Positions 52,078-61,167 of a stretch of DNA of 64,000 nt are shown here, one piece after another. This DNA comes from Streptomyces halobius (GTDB lineage Bacteria > Actinomycetota > Actinomycetes > Streptomycetales > Streptomycetaceae), in contig NZ_CP086322.1 in NCBI RefSeq assembly GCF_023277745.1, positions 7,378,001 through 7,442,000 on the forward strand. Reading direction: 5' to 3'. Position 1 is the first letter of the stretch, and every line of letters starts with the position of its first letter. The notes under the pieces are model-generated. The model was given only the letters and a program-made list of their open reading frames with translations, made no database searches and was not told the origin of the DNA. The position numbers were made by a program, and so were the translations under genes.

Positions 52078-52146
52078 CGGCATCGGCCGGATCACCTGGA
52101 AACGGCGAGCCACGGCCGGGGCATCCAGCGGACACGAAAACACGCC

Positions 52147-52177
52147 GGTGGCCGGCGCGCAGCACGCGCCGGCCACC
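52147..52177. terminator. Terminator after tyrS
   Basis: Perfect 13-bp stem (52147-52159 with 52165-52177), loop CAGCA, between the YeaQ-like gene and the convergent tyrS. Confidence 0.85.
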
Positions 52178-52191
52178 GTCACATCCGCGCA

Positions 52192-53595
52192 TCAGCGCCC
52201 TTCGACGTGCGCCAGCTTCCGCCCGGCCTTCAGGTACACCGTCCCCGCCGCGCCCCCCAGCTTCTCGGCCAGCACCTCACCCAGCGGCCGCGCCGCATCC
52301 GCCTCGGCGAGCACCACGGTCTCCTGCCCCGCCTCGCCCTCCACGACCAGCCGCAGCGCGTTCTGCTTGGCCAGCCGCCGGGCGGCCGAAGCGCTGGGCG
52401 TGAACTCCAGCACCTGCGTCAGCACCGCAGCCACCGTCTCCGAGGAGTGCTCGGCGAGGTCCACCACCGGCAGCGTGCCGACATCCGCGAACGACTTCTT
52501 CGAGAATTGCGCGACGAACCCGGCCCGCGCCGCCATCGCCGCGTCCACGCCGTACAGCGCGGTGACGACCTCACCGGCGAGGACCTTCTTGAGGTCCATC
52601 GGGTGCAGCGACCGGTCCGTGACCCGGCCCAGGACCAGCTCGATCTCCTCGTCCGTCCACTCCGTCCACGCCTTGAGGTACGGCTCCATCAGCCGGTCCG
52701 GCACCGACATGATCTTGCCGAAGACATCGTCGGCGGGAGCGTTCAGCCCGACGTAATTGCCCTTGGACTTGGACATCTTGGCGCCGGTGCCGTCCGTGCC
52801 CTCGATCAGCGGCATGGTCACCACCAGCTGCGGCCGCTGCCCGCGCAGCTCCATCAGCTTGCGGCCCATCTGCAGATTGAGCAGCTGGTCGGATCCGCCC
52901 AGCTCCACATCGCACTCCAGCGCCACCGAGTCCAGACCCTGGGCGATCGGGTACAGCAGCTCGGTCATGGTCAGACCGGAGCCGGACGCGAGACGGTTGC
53001 GGAAGTCCTCGCGCTGCAGCAGCTGCGAGGCGGGCACCTGGGCGAGCAGGGCGAGCAGCTCGGGGAAGGTGTACGGCGCCAGCCACTCGCTGTTCTGCCG
53101 GAAGCGGACCTTCTCGAAGTCGAAGAAGGGACGCACCTGCTCGCGGTAGGTGGCGAGGTTCCGTGCGATGTCCTGGTCGGTCAGCGGCGGCCGCTCGGCG
53201 GTACGCCCCGACGGGTCGCCGATCTTCGCGGTGAAGTCACCGATGATCAGCGTGACGTCGTGGCCCAGCCGCTGGAACCGGCTGAGGATGATCAGCGGCA
53301 CCGCGTGCCCCAGGTGCACATCGGTCGCCGTCGGGTCGATGCCCAGCTTGATGTGCAGACCCTTGCCCGCCGCGCGGCGCTCCTCGATGCGCTCGGCCAG
53401 CTTGTCCACACCCGGCAGGACCTCGACCGTACGGGACGCGATCAGTTCGGCCTGCTCCTTGGCGGGCAGGTCCGTCAGGTCGAGATAGCGCCGCGCGCCC
53501 GTCTCCTTGAGCAGCTCCTGGACGGTCGCGTCCGAGGAGAGGTCGGCGGAGAGCAGCGTGCTGGCGCGGGCGACGGATTCGCCGAGGCGTGTCAT
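52192..53595 (-). CDS. tyrS: Tyrosyl-tRNA synthetase
   Basis: 467 residues, class I synthetase. The HIGH-like motif is DVHLGHAVPLI, the KMSKS motif KMSKSKGNYVG, the substrate pocket ECDVELGGSDQLLNLQMGR. The C-terminal S4-like region is GTVYLKAGRKLAHVE. It has the extra N-terminal segment of the longer TyrRS class. ATG 53595 has AGGAA six bases upstream. No T-box or other leader signal is visible. Confidence 0.95.
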   Translation of the reverse strand: MTRLGESVARASTLLSADLSSDATVQELLKETGARRYLDLTDLPAKEQAELIASRTVEVLPGVDKLAERIEERRAAGKGLHIKLGIDPTATDVHLGHAVPLIILSRFQRLGHDVTLIIGDFTAKIGDPSGRTAERPPLTDQDIARNLATYREQVRPFFDFEKVRFRQNSEWLAPYTFPELLALLAQVPASQLLQREDFRNRLASGSGLTMTELLYPIAQGLDSVALECDVELGGSDQLLNLQMGRKLMELRGQRPQLVVTMPLIEGTDGTGAKMSKSKGNYVGLNAPADDVFGKIMSVPDRLMEPYLKAWTEWTDEEIELVLGRVTDRSLHPMDLKKVLAGEVVTALYGVDAAMAARAGFVAQFSKKSFADVGTLPVVDLAEHSSETVAAVLTQVLEFTPSASAARRLAKQNALRLVVEGEAGQETVVLAEADAARPLGEVLAEKLGGAAGTVYLKAGRKLAHVEGR

Positions 53596-53711
53596 GGCGT
53601 TCCTGATCGATCGTTGTTCCCACAGGGGGAGGACAAGCGCCCAGTCTATTAGCCCCGGGCCCGCCGCCCGCCCCGCGCCCGTGCCGGAGCCGCCGCCCCG
53701 CTCATGCCGAA

Positions 53712-53743
53712 ACTCCCCAGCCCCCGGCCGGGGGTACTCCCAT
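53712..53743. repeat. Palindromic CCCCAGCC/GGCCGGGGG element
   Basis: ACTCCCCAGCCCCCGGCCGG followed by GGGTACTCCC; same family as 36171-36200 (minus strand). It lies between tyrS and pmbA. Confidence 0.7.
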
Positions 53744-53754
53744 GCCGTGCTCGC

Positions 53755-55203
53755 TCATACGCCCCGGCTGACCGAACTCATATTGAAGTCCGGGATACGC
53801 AGCGCAGGCATCGCCGCCCGGGTGAAGTAGTCGCTCCACTCGCGCGGCAGCGTGCGCTCCGTACGGCCCGCCTCCACCGCCCGGGACAGCAGATCCACCG
53901 GCGACTCGTTGAAGCGGAAGTTGTTGACCTCGCCGACGACCTCGCCGTTCTCCACCAGATAGACGCCGTCCCGGGTCAGCCCGGTCAGCAGCAGGGTCGC
54001 CGGATCGACCTCGCGGATGTACCAGAGGCAGGTCAGCAGCAGCGTGGGACCGTCATGCCCGGCGGCCGCCACCATCTCGTCCAGGGAACGTGAACCGCCC
54101 GCCTCCAGAAGGAGGTTGTCGACACCGGGCGTCACCGGGAGGCCGGTCAGCCCGGCGGTGTGCCGGGTGGTCACCAGCCGGTTCAGCACCCCGTCACGGA
54201 TCCACTCGGTGGCCGGCAGCGGCAGCCCGTTGTCAAAGACGGACGCGTCGTCGCCGGAGGAATGCGCCAGCACGAACGGCGCGCACTCCAGGCCGGGCGC
54301 CCCCGGATCGCTGCGCAGGGTCAGCGGCAGCCCGGACAGCCGCTCGCCGAGCCGGGTACCCGCCCCGGGCCGCGCCGCCGCCTCTTCGTCCTCGCCGCCC
54401 GGCTTGGAGAAGACCGTACGGCCCTCGGCGGCGTCGCGGGCCGACGACGACCACAGCTGGTAGATCAGCAGGTCCGCGACGGCGGTCGGCGGCAGCAGCG
54501 TCTCGTAGCGCCCGGCCGGCAGCTCGATCCGCCGCTCGGCCCAGCCCAGCCGCCGGGCCAGCTCGGCATCCAGCTCCCGCGGGTCGACGTCGGTGAAGTC
54601 ACGGGTCGCCCGGCCGGCCCAGGCCGAGCGTGCTGCGGCCGCGCCAGAACCTGCGGATTTGGCGTTCAGCTCCAGCGTCCCGGTGGGCTGGTCGTGCCGC
54701 AGCCGCAGCCCGGCCGAGGTGCCCAGATAGGACGAGACGATCTCGTGGTAGGCGAAGCCGTACAGCTCCCGGCCGCCCGCGCGGGCCTGCCGGAAGGACT
54801 CGCCGAGCGTCGGCGCAAAGCCCGCGAAGACCTCCGAGGAGGTCTCGGCGGGCGGGCCGGTGAAGTCGTCGGACGCCTTGGTGCCGGTGACCAGCGGCTG
54901 AGCGTCCTCGGCCGGACCCGCGTCCCGGGCCGCCGCCTCCGCGGCCCGTACCAGCGGCTCCAGATCGTCCGCGGTCACCGCCGAACGCGAGACCACACCG
55001 GACGCGGTGCCCTGCCCGCCGTCCACGGTCGCGATGACGGTCAGCGTCCGCCCACGGGTGACGCCGTTGGTGGTGAGCGCGTTGCCCGCCCAGCGCAGAT
55101 TGGCGCTGGAGTGCTCATCGGCGATGACGACGCAGCCGTCGGCCCGGGAGAGCTCCAGGGCTCGCTCGACGATCTGGTGCGGCGGATTGCTCCGGGGACT
55201 CAT
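53755..55203 (-). CDS. TldD/PmbA family metalloprotease, PmbA (TldE)-like
   Basis: 482 residues. It has no HExxxH, as expected for the TldE/PmbA partner. The family core is visible in RYETLLPPTAVADLL, CAPFVLAHSSGDDASVFDNGLPL and GVDNLLLEAGGSRSLDEM, and the C-terminal LLLTGLTRDGVYLVENGEVVGEVNNFRFNES. ATG 55203 is the start; it overlaps the stop of a small 36-codon frame that connects to tldD. The pair acts as a TldD-TldE protease. Confidence 0.9.
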   Translation of the reverse strand: MSPRSNPPHQIVERALELSRADGCVVIADEHSSANLRWAGNALTTNGVTRGRTLTVIATVDGGQGTASGVVSRSAVTADDLEPLVRAAEAAARDAGPAEDAQPLVTGTKASDDFTGPPAETSSEVFAGFAPTLGESFRQARAGGRELYGFAYHEIVSSYLGTSAGLRLRHDQPTGTLELNAKSAGSGAAAARSAWAGRATRDFTDVDPRELDAELARRLGWAERRIELPAGRYETLLPPTAVADLLIYQLWSSSARDAAEGRTVFSKPGGEDEEAAARPGAGTRLGERLSGLPLTLRSDPGAPGLECAPFVLAHSSGDDASVFDNGLPLPATEWIRDGVLNRLVTTRHTAGLTGLPVTPGVDNLLLEAGGSRSLDEMVAAAGHDGPTLLLTCLWYIREVDPATLLLTGLTRDGVYLVENGEVVGEVNNFRFNESPVDLLSRAVEAGRTERTLPREWSDYFTRAAMPALRIPDFNMSSVSRGV

Positions 55204-55310
55204 CGGCCGGCCTCCTGCGTCGTGTGGGCTGTGCTGTCCGGGGGGACACTGCGGCCAAGTGCGGCTTCGCCGCGCGCCGGACCCCCGGCCGAATCCCGGC
55301 GACCGCTCAT
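55200..55310 (-). other. Small ORF bridging tldD and pmbA, flanked by a 25-bp direct repeat
   Basis: ATG 55310 overlaps the tldD stop, and its own TGA overlaps the pmbA ATG, so a 36-residue frame fills the gap. It ends in TTQEAGR like TldD itself. 55201-55225 and 55308-55332 match at 23 of 25 bases. The frame contains a CGGCTTCGCCGCG palindrome. It looks like a junction duplication that carries a small insert, rather than a real gene. Confidence 0.6.
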
Positions 55311-56842
55311 CGACCCGCCTCCTGCGTCGTGTTGAGAATGTTGACACCCTCGAAGAGGGCCGACGGACAGCCGTGTGAGACGGCGGCGATCTGCCCCGGC
55401 TGCGCCTTCCCGCAGTTGAAGGCGCCGCCCAGCACATACGTCCGCGGCCCGCCCAGCGCGGTCATCGAGCCCCAGAAGTCGGTGGTCGTCGCCTGATAGG
55501 CGACATCGCGCAGCTGCCCGGCCAGCCGCCCGTTCTCGATGCGGAAGAACCGCTGACCGGTGAACTGGAAGTTGTACCGCTGCATATCGATCGACCAGGA
55601 GCGGTCGCCGACGACATAGATGCCGCGTTCCACCCCCGCGATCAGCTCCTCCGTGGACGGCCCGTCCGGCGCCGGCCGGAGCGAGACATTCGCCATCCGC
55701 TGGACCGGCACATGGCCCGGCGAGTCCGCGAACGCGCACCCGTTGGAGCGTGGGAACCCCGTCAACCGGGCGATTCTGCGGTCGAGTTGATAGCCGACCA
55801 GGGTTCCGTCCCGGATCAGGTCCCAGGACTGCGCGGCCACCCCCTCGTCGTCGTAGCCGATCGTCGCCAGCCCGTGCTCGGCGGTCCGGTCGCCCGTCAC
55901 ATTCATGATCTCGGAGCCGTACGCCAGCTTCCCCAGCTGGTCGAAGGTGGCGAACGAGGTGCCCGCGTACGCCGCCTCGTAGCCCAGCGCCCGGTCCAGC
56001 TCGGTCGCGTGGCCGATCGACTCATGGATCGTCAGCCACAGGTTGGACGGATCCACGACCAGGTCGTACGTCCCGGCCTCGACGCTCGGCGCGCGCATCT
56101 TCTCGGCGAGGTACTCCGGGATCCGGGCCAGCTCACCGTCCCAGTCGTAGCGGCCGTCGGTCAGATACTCCCAGCCGCGGCCGACCGGCGGCGCGAGGGT
56201 GCGCATCGAGTCGAACTCGCCGCTCACCGGGTCCACCGCGACCGCCGTCAGCTCCGGATGCAGCCGCACCCGCTGCTGCGTGGTGCTGGTGCCCGCGGTG
56301 TCCGCGTAGAACTTGTTCTCCTGGACAGTCATCAGCGACGCGTCCGCGTGCGCCACGCCCGGCGCCGCCAGCAGCCGTGCGCTCCACTCCGCCAGCAGCC
56401 CGGTTTTCTCGGCGTCCGGCACGGAGAACGGGTTGATGTCGTACGAGGAGACCCAGGTACGGCCCGGGTGGGCCGGTTCGGGTGCCAGCTCCACAGCGTG
56501 CTCGTCCGAGCCCGCGGCCCGGACCACCTTTGCCGACAGCTTCGCCATCGCCACCGCCTGGGACGCCACCCGCGCCGCCGCGTCCATCGTCAGATCCACG
56601 CCGGACGCGAAGCCCCAGGCCCCGCCGTGCACCACCCGTACGGCATACCCGAGGTCGGTGGTGTCCGAGGTCGCGGACGTCCGTGCGTCCCGCAGCCGCC
56701 AGGCCGCGCTGCGCACCCGCTCCAGGCGGAAGTCGGCGTGTTCGGCGCCCAGCGCGCGGGCCCGCGCCAGCGCGGCATCGGCGAGCGCGCTCAACGGCAG
56801 CGCCAGGAAGGTCTCGTCAAGGGCATGGGGTGAAGCAGGCAC
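55307..56842 (-). CDS. TldD/PmbA family metalloprotease, TldD-like
   Basis: 511 residues. The HExxxH zinc motif is His273-Glu274-His278 (HESIGHATELD). FPRSNGCAFADSPGHVPVQRMANVSL and GVERGIYVVGDRSWSIDMQRYNFQF are the family signatures. GTG 56842 with GGGAGG five bases upstream; an ATG at 56866 is in frame but less likely. It pairs with the downstream PmbA-like gene. Confidence 0.92.
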   Translation of the reverse strand: MPASPHALDETFLALPLSALADAALARARALGAEHADFRLERVRSAAWRLRDARTSATSDTTDLGYAVRVVHGGAWGFASGVDLTMDAAARVASQAVAMAKLSAKVVRAAGSDEHAVELAPEPAHPGRTWVSSYDINPFSVPDAEKTGLLAEWSARLLAAPGVAHADASLMTVQENKFYADTAGTSTTQQRVRLHPELTAVAVDPVSGEFDSMRTLAPPVGRGWEYLTDGRYDWDGELARIPEYLAEKMRAPSVEAGTYDLVVDPSNLWLTIHESIGHATELDRALGYEAAYAGTSFATFDQLGKLAYGSEIMNVTGDRTAEHGLATIGYDDEGVAAQSWDLIRDGTLVGYQLDRRIARLTGFPRSNGCAFADSPGHVPVQRMANVSLRPAPDGPSTEELIAGVERGIYVVGDRSWSIDMQRYNFQFTGQRFFRIENGRLAGQLRDVAYQATTTDFWGSMTALGGPRTYVLGGAFNCGKAQPGQIAAVSHGCPSALFEGVNILNTTQEAGR

Positions 56843-57096
56843 AGCGTCCTCCCGTAGTCGGCGCATGCATCATGCCTTGTGGTGCCCGCCCGGCCCAGAC
56901 GGCATGCGGTGCGGGGCGCGGTGCGTCCGCCACGTCCCGGACAGCGCGGATAAGCAGCACCCGGCGGGATTTCTGTGGGGACCCCACAGTGCGCGACGCG
57001 CGCGCCTGTCCGGCCTCGATTCCTCTTCCGGGCCGCGTGACCGATAGTTTCGTATCGAACGCAGTACGACGGACAGGAAACGGAAAGGGTGATCTC

Positions 57097-57801
57097 TTGA
57101 GCCGCTCGGTTCTGGTCACTGGAGGCAACCGCGGCATCGGCCTCGCCATTGCCCGAGCCTTCGCCGAGGCAGGCGACAAGGTCGCCATCACCTACCGCTC
57201 GGGCGAACCGCCCGCGGGGTTTTTGGCCGTGAGATGCGATATCACGGACACCGAACAGGTCGAGCAGGCGTACAAGGAGATCGAGGAGAAGCAGGGCCCG
57301 GTCGAGGTGCTGGTGGCCAACGCCGGTGTCACCCGCGACCAGTTGCTGATGCGGATGTCCGAGGAGGACTTCACCTCGGTCCTGGAGACCAACCTCACCG
57401 GCACCTTCCGGGTGGTCAAGCGCGCCAACCGCGCGATGCTGCGGGCCCGTAAGGGACGCGTCGTGCTGATCTCGTCCGTGGTCGGCCTGATGGGCGCCCC
57501 GGGCCAGGCGAACTACGCCGCCTCCAAGGCCGGTCTGGTGGGCTTCGCCCGCTCGCTCGCCCGGGAGCTGGGCAGCCGTAACATCACCGTCAACGTGGTC
57601 GCACCCGGCTTCGTCGACACCGACATGACCCGTGTGCTCTCCGACGAGCAGCGGGAGGGCATCGTCAAGCAGGTGCCGCTCGCACGCTATGCGCAGCCCG
57701 AGGAGATCGCTTCCTCGGTTCGCTTCCTGGCCTCCGACGAGGCCGCGTACATCACCGGAGCCGTCATTCCCGTCGACGGCGGATTGGGTATGGGTCACTG
57801 A
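57097..57801 (+). CDS. fabG: 3-oxoacyl-[acyl-carrier-protein] reductase
   Basis: 234 residues, SDR family, NADPH-dependent reduction in type II fatty acid synthesis. VLVTGGNRGIGLAIAR is the cofactor motif, VLVANAGVTRD the NAG motif, and the catalytic Ser127, Tyr140 and Lys144 are in place (NYAASK). TTG 57097 follows GAAAGGG; no ATG or GTG fits the conserved N-terminus. fabI follows after five bases. Confidence 0.95.
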   Translation: MSRSVLVTGGNRGIGLAIARAFAEAGDKVAITYRSGEPPAGFLAVRCDITDTEQVEQAYKEIEEKQGPVEVLVANAGVTRDQLLMRMSEEDFTSVLETNLTGTFRVVKRANRAMLRARKGRVVLISSVVGLMGAPGQANYAASKAGLVGFARSLARELGSRNITVNVVAPGFVDTDMTRVLSDEQREGIVKQVPLARYAQPEEIASSVRFLASDEAAYITGAVIPVDGGLGMGH

Positions 57802-57806
57802 TCAGC

Positions 57807-58577
57807 ATGAGTGGAATCCTTGCAGGCAAGCGCATCCTCGTCACGGGTGTCCTGACCGAGGCGTCGATCGCGTTTCAGGCGGCCAAGGTCGCCCAGAACG
57901 AGGGCGCCGAGGTGATCCTCACCGGCTACGGCCGGCTCTCCCTCGTCGAGCGGATCGCCAAGCGGCTCCCCAAGGAAGCCCCGGTCATCGAGCTGGACGT
58001 GACCAACCAGGAGCACCTGGACGGTCTCGCCGACAAGATCCGCGAGCACCAGGGCGAGGACGCCCGCCTCGACGGCATCGTGCACTCCATCGCCTTCGGC
58101 CCGCAGGGCGCCTTCAACTTCCTGGAGGCGTCGTGGGAGGACGTGTCGACCGCAGTGCAGGTCTCGGCGTACTCGTACAAGTCGCTGACCACGGCCTGCC
58201 TGCCGCTGATGCGGCACGGCGGCGCGATCGTCGGCCTCACCTTCGACGCCCAGATGGCCTGGCCGAAGTACGACTGGATGGGCGTGGCGAAGGCGGCGCT
58301 GGAGTCCACCAACCGCTACCTGGCGCGCGACCTCGGCTCCCAGGGCATCCGCTGCAACCTGGTGTCGGCGGGCCCGATCAAGTCGATGGCGGCCAAGTCC
58401 ATCCCCGGCTTCGAGGAGCTGGCGGACGTGTGGAACCACCGCGCCCCGATCGGCTGGGACCTGGCCGACCCGGAGCCGGCCGGCCGTGGTGTCGTCGGCA
58501 TGCTGTCCGACTTCTTCCCGCGGACGACCGGTGAGATCGTGCATGTCGACGGCGGTGTGCACATGATGGGCGCCTGA
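57807..58577 (+). CDS. fabI: Enoyl-[acyl-carrier-protein] reductase (InhA-type)
   Basis: 256 residues. GILAGKRILVTGVLTEASIAFQAAK is the FabI/InhA cofactor region. The catalytic Tyr155 and Lys162 are in YDWMGVAK. VHSIAFGPQGAF and LVSAGPIKSMAAKSI (substrate loop) are typical. It performs the last reduction in each elongation cycle. Cotranscribed with fabG; a hairpin follows at 58597. Confidence 0.95.
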   Translation: MSGILAGKRILVTGVLTEASIAFQAAKVAQNEGAEVILTGYGRLSLVERIAKRLPKEAPVIELDVTNQEHLDGLADKIREHQGEDARLDGIVHSIAFGPQGAFNFLEASWEDVSTAVQVSAYSYKSLTTACLPLMRHGGAIVGLTFDAQMAWPKYDWMGVAKAALESTNRYLARDLGSQGIRCNLVSAGPIKSMAAKSIPGFEELADVWNHRAPIGWDLADPEPAGRGVVGMLSDFFPRTTGEIVHVDGGVHMMGA

Positions 58578-58596
58578 CGCCGATCCCGCATCCGTA

Positions 58597-58626
58597 CTGC
58601 CCGTCCCGGTCCGCCGGGGCGGGCAG
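58597..58626. terminator. Terminator after fabI
   Basis: 13-bp stem with one T-G pair (58597-58609 with 58614-58626), four-base loop. Confidence 0.8.
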
Positions 58627-58720
58627 AACGCGTTTTCGAGTCGAGAACCGGCGGGCCTCACCACACACTGGATGAGGTGTCCGGGACCCTCCCGGCCCAT
58701 CGTGGGGAGGAGGTACCGGC

Positions 58721-59071
58721 GTGCCCATATCCCGACGCCGTACGGCAGCCCTGACGATCACTCTGGCCGCCTTCCTGGGGGCCACCGCGCCGGCCGTGCA
58801 GGCCGTACCGCCTGCCGCGTCCGACGATCCGCAGGAGCTGCCACACCCCCAGTGCCGCACCAAAGTCGTCGGCAGCACCGGCACCGCCAGCTGCTTCAAC
58901 CCCAACGGCAACAACAGCAAGGTGCAGCTGCACATAGAGTGCAAGCGCTGGTACGACCCGGACGTGGACACCCGTGGCATGGTCGTCGGCCCCGCCCAGC
59001 ACATCACCCTCGCCGGCCGCTGCTGGCAGGAGATCGCCGACCTCTGGGTCAGCGATGTTCCCGGAGGGTGA
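58721..59071 (+). CDS. Small secreted protein
   Basis: 116 residues. Signal peptide (RRRTAALTITLAAFLGATAPAVQA), then a mature part of about 90 residues with four Cys (PQCRTK, SCFNPN, IECKRW, GRCWQ), probably two disulfides. GTG 58721 with GGGAGGAG upstream. The function is unknown. It overlaps the convergent GntR gene by 23 bases. Confidence 0.8.
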   Translation: MPISRRRTAALTITLAAFLGATAPAVQAVPPAASDDPQELPHPQCRTKVVGSTGTASCFNPNGNNSKVQLHIECKRWYDPDVDTRGMVVGPAQHITLAGRCWQEIADLWVSDVPGG

Positions 59072-59732
59072 GGCGGCAGCCGAAGGGGTGCGCGCTCGCC
59101 TCGGCCGCGGCCCGTGCGCCGTCGCCCGTGCGGATCGCCTCCACGAGGCGGGCATGGTCCATGTGCGCCTCGGGCCGCAGCACCTCGCCGACATCGGCCC
59201 GCAGGAAGTCGCGCAGTACGCCCCCGAGGTCGGCGTAGATCTCGGCCAGGACGTCATTGTGCGAGGCCGCCACGATCGCCATGTGCAAGGTCGCGTCCGC
59301 CTCCACGAAGGCCACGGCATCGCCCGATGCCCACGCACTCTCGCGGCGCTCCAGCAGCGCGTCGATCTGCCGCAGGTCATGATCCGTACGACGCTGCGCG
59401 GCGAGCCGGGCGGCCGACGCTTCCAGGGTGCTGCGCAGCTCGGCGACATGCCGGGGTTCGGAGTCCGCGAACCGGCGGTTCATCACCCCCGCCAGCTCAC
59501 TGGTCGCGACCACGTAGGTGCCCGAGCCCTGCCGGATGTCGAGCAGCCCGTTGTGGGCAAGCGCCCGGACGGCCTCGCGGACGGTGTTACGGGCCACCCC
59601 GAGCTGCTCGACGAGCGCCGGCTCGGTCGGGATGCGGGAGCCCACGGGCCACTCGCCGGAGGTGATCTGGGCGCGCAGTTGCGCGATCACCTGGTCGGCG
59701 AGCGCGGACCGGCGGGGGGAGGTCAGAGGCAT
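59049..59732 (-). CDS. FadR/GntR family transcriptional regulator
   Basis: 227 residues. The winged helix DQVIAQLRAQITSGEWPVGSRIPTEPALVEQLGVARNTVREAV is the GntR DNA-binding domain, and the FCD ligand domain (LRSTLEASAARLAAQRR, DATLHMAIVAASHNDVL, MDHARLVEAIRTGD) has the metal-binding His and Asp. ATG 59732. It is divergent from the MFS gene and probably controls it through the palindromic sequence in the gap. Confidence 0.9.
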   Translation of the reverse strand: MPLTSPRRSALADQVIAQLRAQITSGEWPVGSRIPTEPALVEQLGVARNTVREAVRALAHNGLLDIRQGSGTYVVATSELAGVMNRRFADSEPRHVAELRSTLEASAARLAAQRRTDHDLRQIDALLERRESAWASGDAVAFVEADATLHMAIVAASHNDVLAEIYADLGGVLRDFLRADVGEVLRPEAHMDHARLVEAIRTGDGARAAAEASAHPFGCRLTLREHR

Positions 59733-59766
59733 GGCCGAGCTCCGGGCTTGACGACTGGACGGAGAT

Positions 59767-59786
59767 TCATCCCATGATTCTATGAT
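59767..59786. promoter_or_regulatory. Candidate operator/promoter for the GntR-MFS pair
   Basis: TCATCCCATGA (59767-59777) is an inverted repeat, and ATGATTCTATGAT (59774-59786) repeats ATGAT. TATGAT (59781-59786) stands seven bases before ATG 59794, consistent with a leaderless mRNA. An operator over the -10 would allow the divergent GntR protein to repress the transporter. Confidence 0.5.
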
Positions 59787-59793
59787 GGCGCCT

Positions 59794-61167
59794 ATGGCAG
59801 ACGAAGACCTCGCGACCCTCGGCCCCGCGGCCGAGCCCCTGACCCCCACCGCCTCACCGTCCGACGGCCTCGGACAGCCGCAACCGGATCCCGGGGGGAC
59901 TCGGACACCCGCAGCCGGCTCCCGAGGAAACCGGACCCCAGAGCCTCCGGGTGCCGGGAACGCCGCCCGGTGGCTGCGGCGGCTCGTCATCGCCGGTCTC
60001 GTCCTCGCCGCGCTCAATCTCCGTCCCGCCATCACCAGCCTCGGCGCACTCCTGGAGGAGGTCCGCGACGGCCTCGGCATGAGCGGGACCGTCGCCGGGC
60101 TGCTCACCTCCGTACCGGCCCTGTGCTTCGCCGCCTTCGGCATCGCGGCACCCCGGCTGGCGAAGCGCTGGGGCCCCGGCACGATCGTCTGCGCGGGGAT
60201 GGCCGCGATAGCCGTGGGCGTCGCGGTACGGCCGTTCGCCGGCGGGACCGGTGGTTTTCTCGCGGCCAGCGCGCTTGCCCTGGCGGGAATCGCGGTCAGC
60301 AACGTCCTGATGCCCGTCGTCATCAAGACCTGGTTCCCGGACCGGGTCGGCTCGATGACCGGCCTGTACTCCATGGCGCTGGCCCTGGGGACCTCGCTCG
60401 CCGCGGCGGTCACCGTTCCCATGACCGCCGCGCTGGGTGGCGGTTGGCGGAGCGGGCTCGCCGTGTGGGCGGTGCTCGCCGCCGTCGCCGTCCTGCCGTG
60501 GCTGGCGGTCGCACAGCGGCGCGGGTCCGCCGCGGGACCGGCCACCGGCGGTGAAGCGCCCGCCGTGGCACCCCCGGTACGGATCACCTCGTCGCCGACC
60601 GCCTGGGCGCTGGCGGTCTTCTTCGGGCTGCAGGCGACCGGTGCGTACATCACGATGGGCTGGATGCCGCAGATCTTCCGGGACGCCGGGGTCTCGGCCG
60701 GCACCGCGGGCGTACTGCTCGCCGTGACGATGGCGATGGGCGTGCCGCTCTCGTTCGTCCTGCCGCGGGTGGCCTCCCACATGCGGCACCAGGGACCGCT
60801 CGTGGTGGCGCTCGGCCTGTGCGGTCTCGCCGGCTACACCGGACTCTGGCTCGCCCCGGCTGTCGGCGCCTGGGCCTGGGCGCTGCTGATGGGCATCTCC
60901 AACTGCGCCTTCCCGCTGGCCCTGACCATGATCGGAATGCGCTCGTCCAGCTCCGCCGGCGTGGTCAAGCTCTCGGCCTTCGCGCAGAGCGTGGGCTATC
61001 TGCTCTCCATCCCGGGCCCGCTGCTGGTCGGCACGCTCTACCAGCACAGCGGCGGCTGGGGCGCGCCGATCGCACTGATGGCGGGGCTGATGGTGCCGCA
61101 GATCGTGGTGGGGGTGCTGGCGGGGAGGGACCGGAGGATTGAGGAGGAGGGGCGAGGAGGGGCGTGA
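59794..61167 (+). CDS. CynX/NimT family MFS transporter
   Basis: About 457 residues with 12 membrane segments. A disordered Pro/Thr-rich N-terminus is followed by LVLAALNLRPAITSLGALLEEVRD, the CynX/NimT signature, and GLLTSVPALCFAAFGIAAPRLAKRWG. The substrate (cyanate, nitroimidazole or another small molecule) is unknown. ATG 59794 is preferred because TATGAT seven bases before it fits a leaderless promoter; ATG 59782 and 59785 are in frame. Confidence 0.88.
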   Translation: MADEDLATLGPAAEPLTPTASPSDGLGQPQPDPGGTRTPAAGSRGNRTPEPPGAGNAARWLRRLVIAGLVLAALNLRPAITSLGALLEEVRDGLGMSGTVAGLLTSVPALCFAAFGIAAPRLAKRWGPGTIVCAGMAAIAVGVAVRPFAGGTGGFLAASALALAGIAVSNVLMPVVIKTWFPDRVGSMTGLYSMALALGTSLAAAVTVPMTAALGGGWRSGLAVWAVLAAVAVLPWLAVAQRRGSAAGPATGGEAPAVAPPVRITSSPTAWALAVFFGLQATGAYITMGWMPQIFRDAGVSAGTAGVLLAVTMAMGVPLSFVLPRVASHMRHQGPLVVALGLCGLAGYTGLWLAPAVGAWAWALLMGISNCAFPLALTMIGMRSSSSAGVVKLSAFAQSVGYLLSIPGPLLVGTLYQHSGGWGAPIALMAGLMVPQIVVGVLAGRDRRIEEEGRGGA

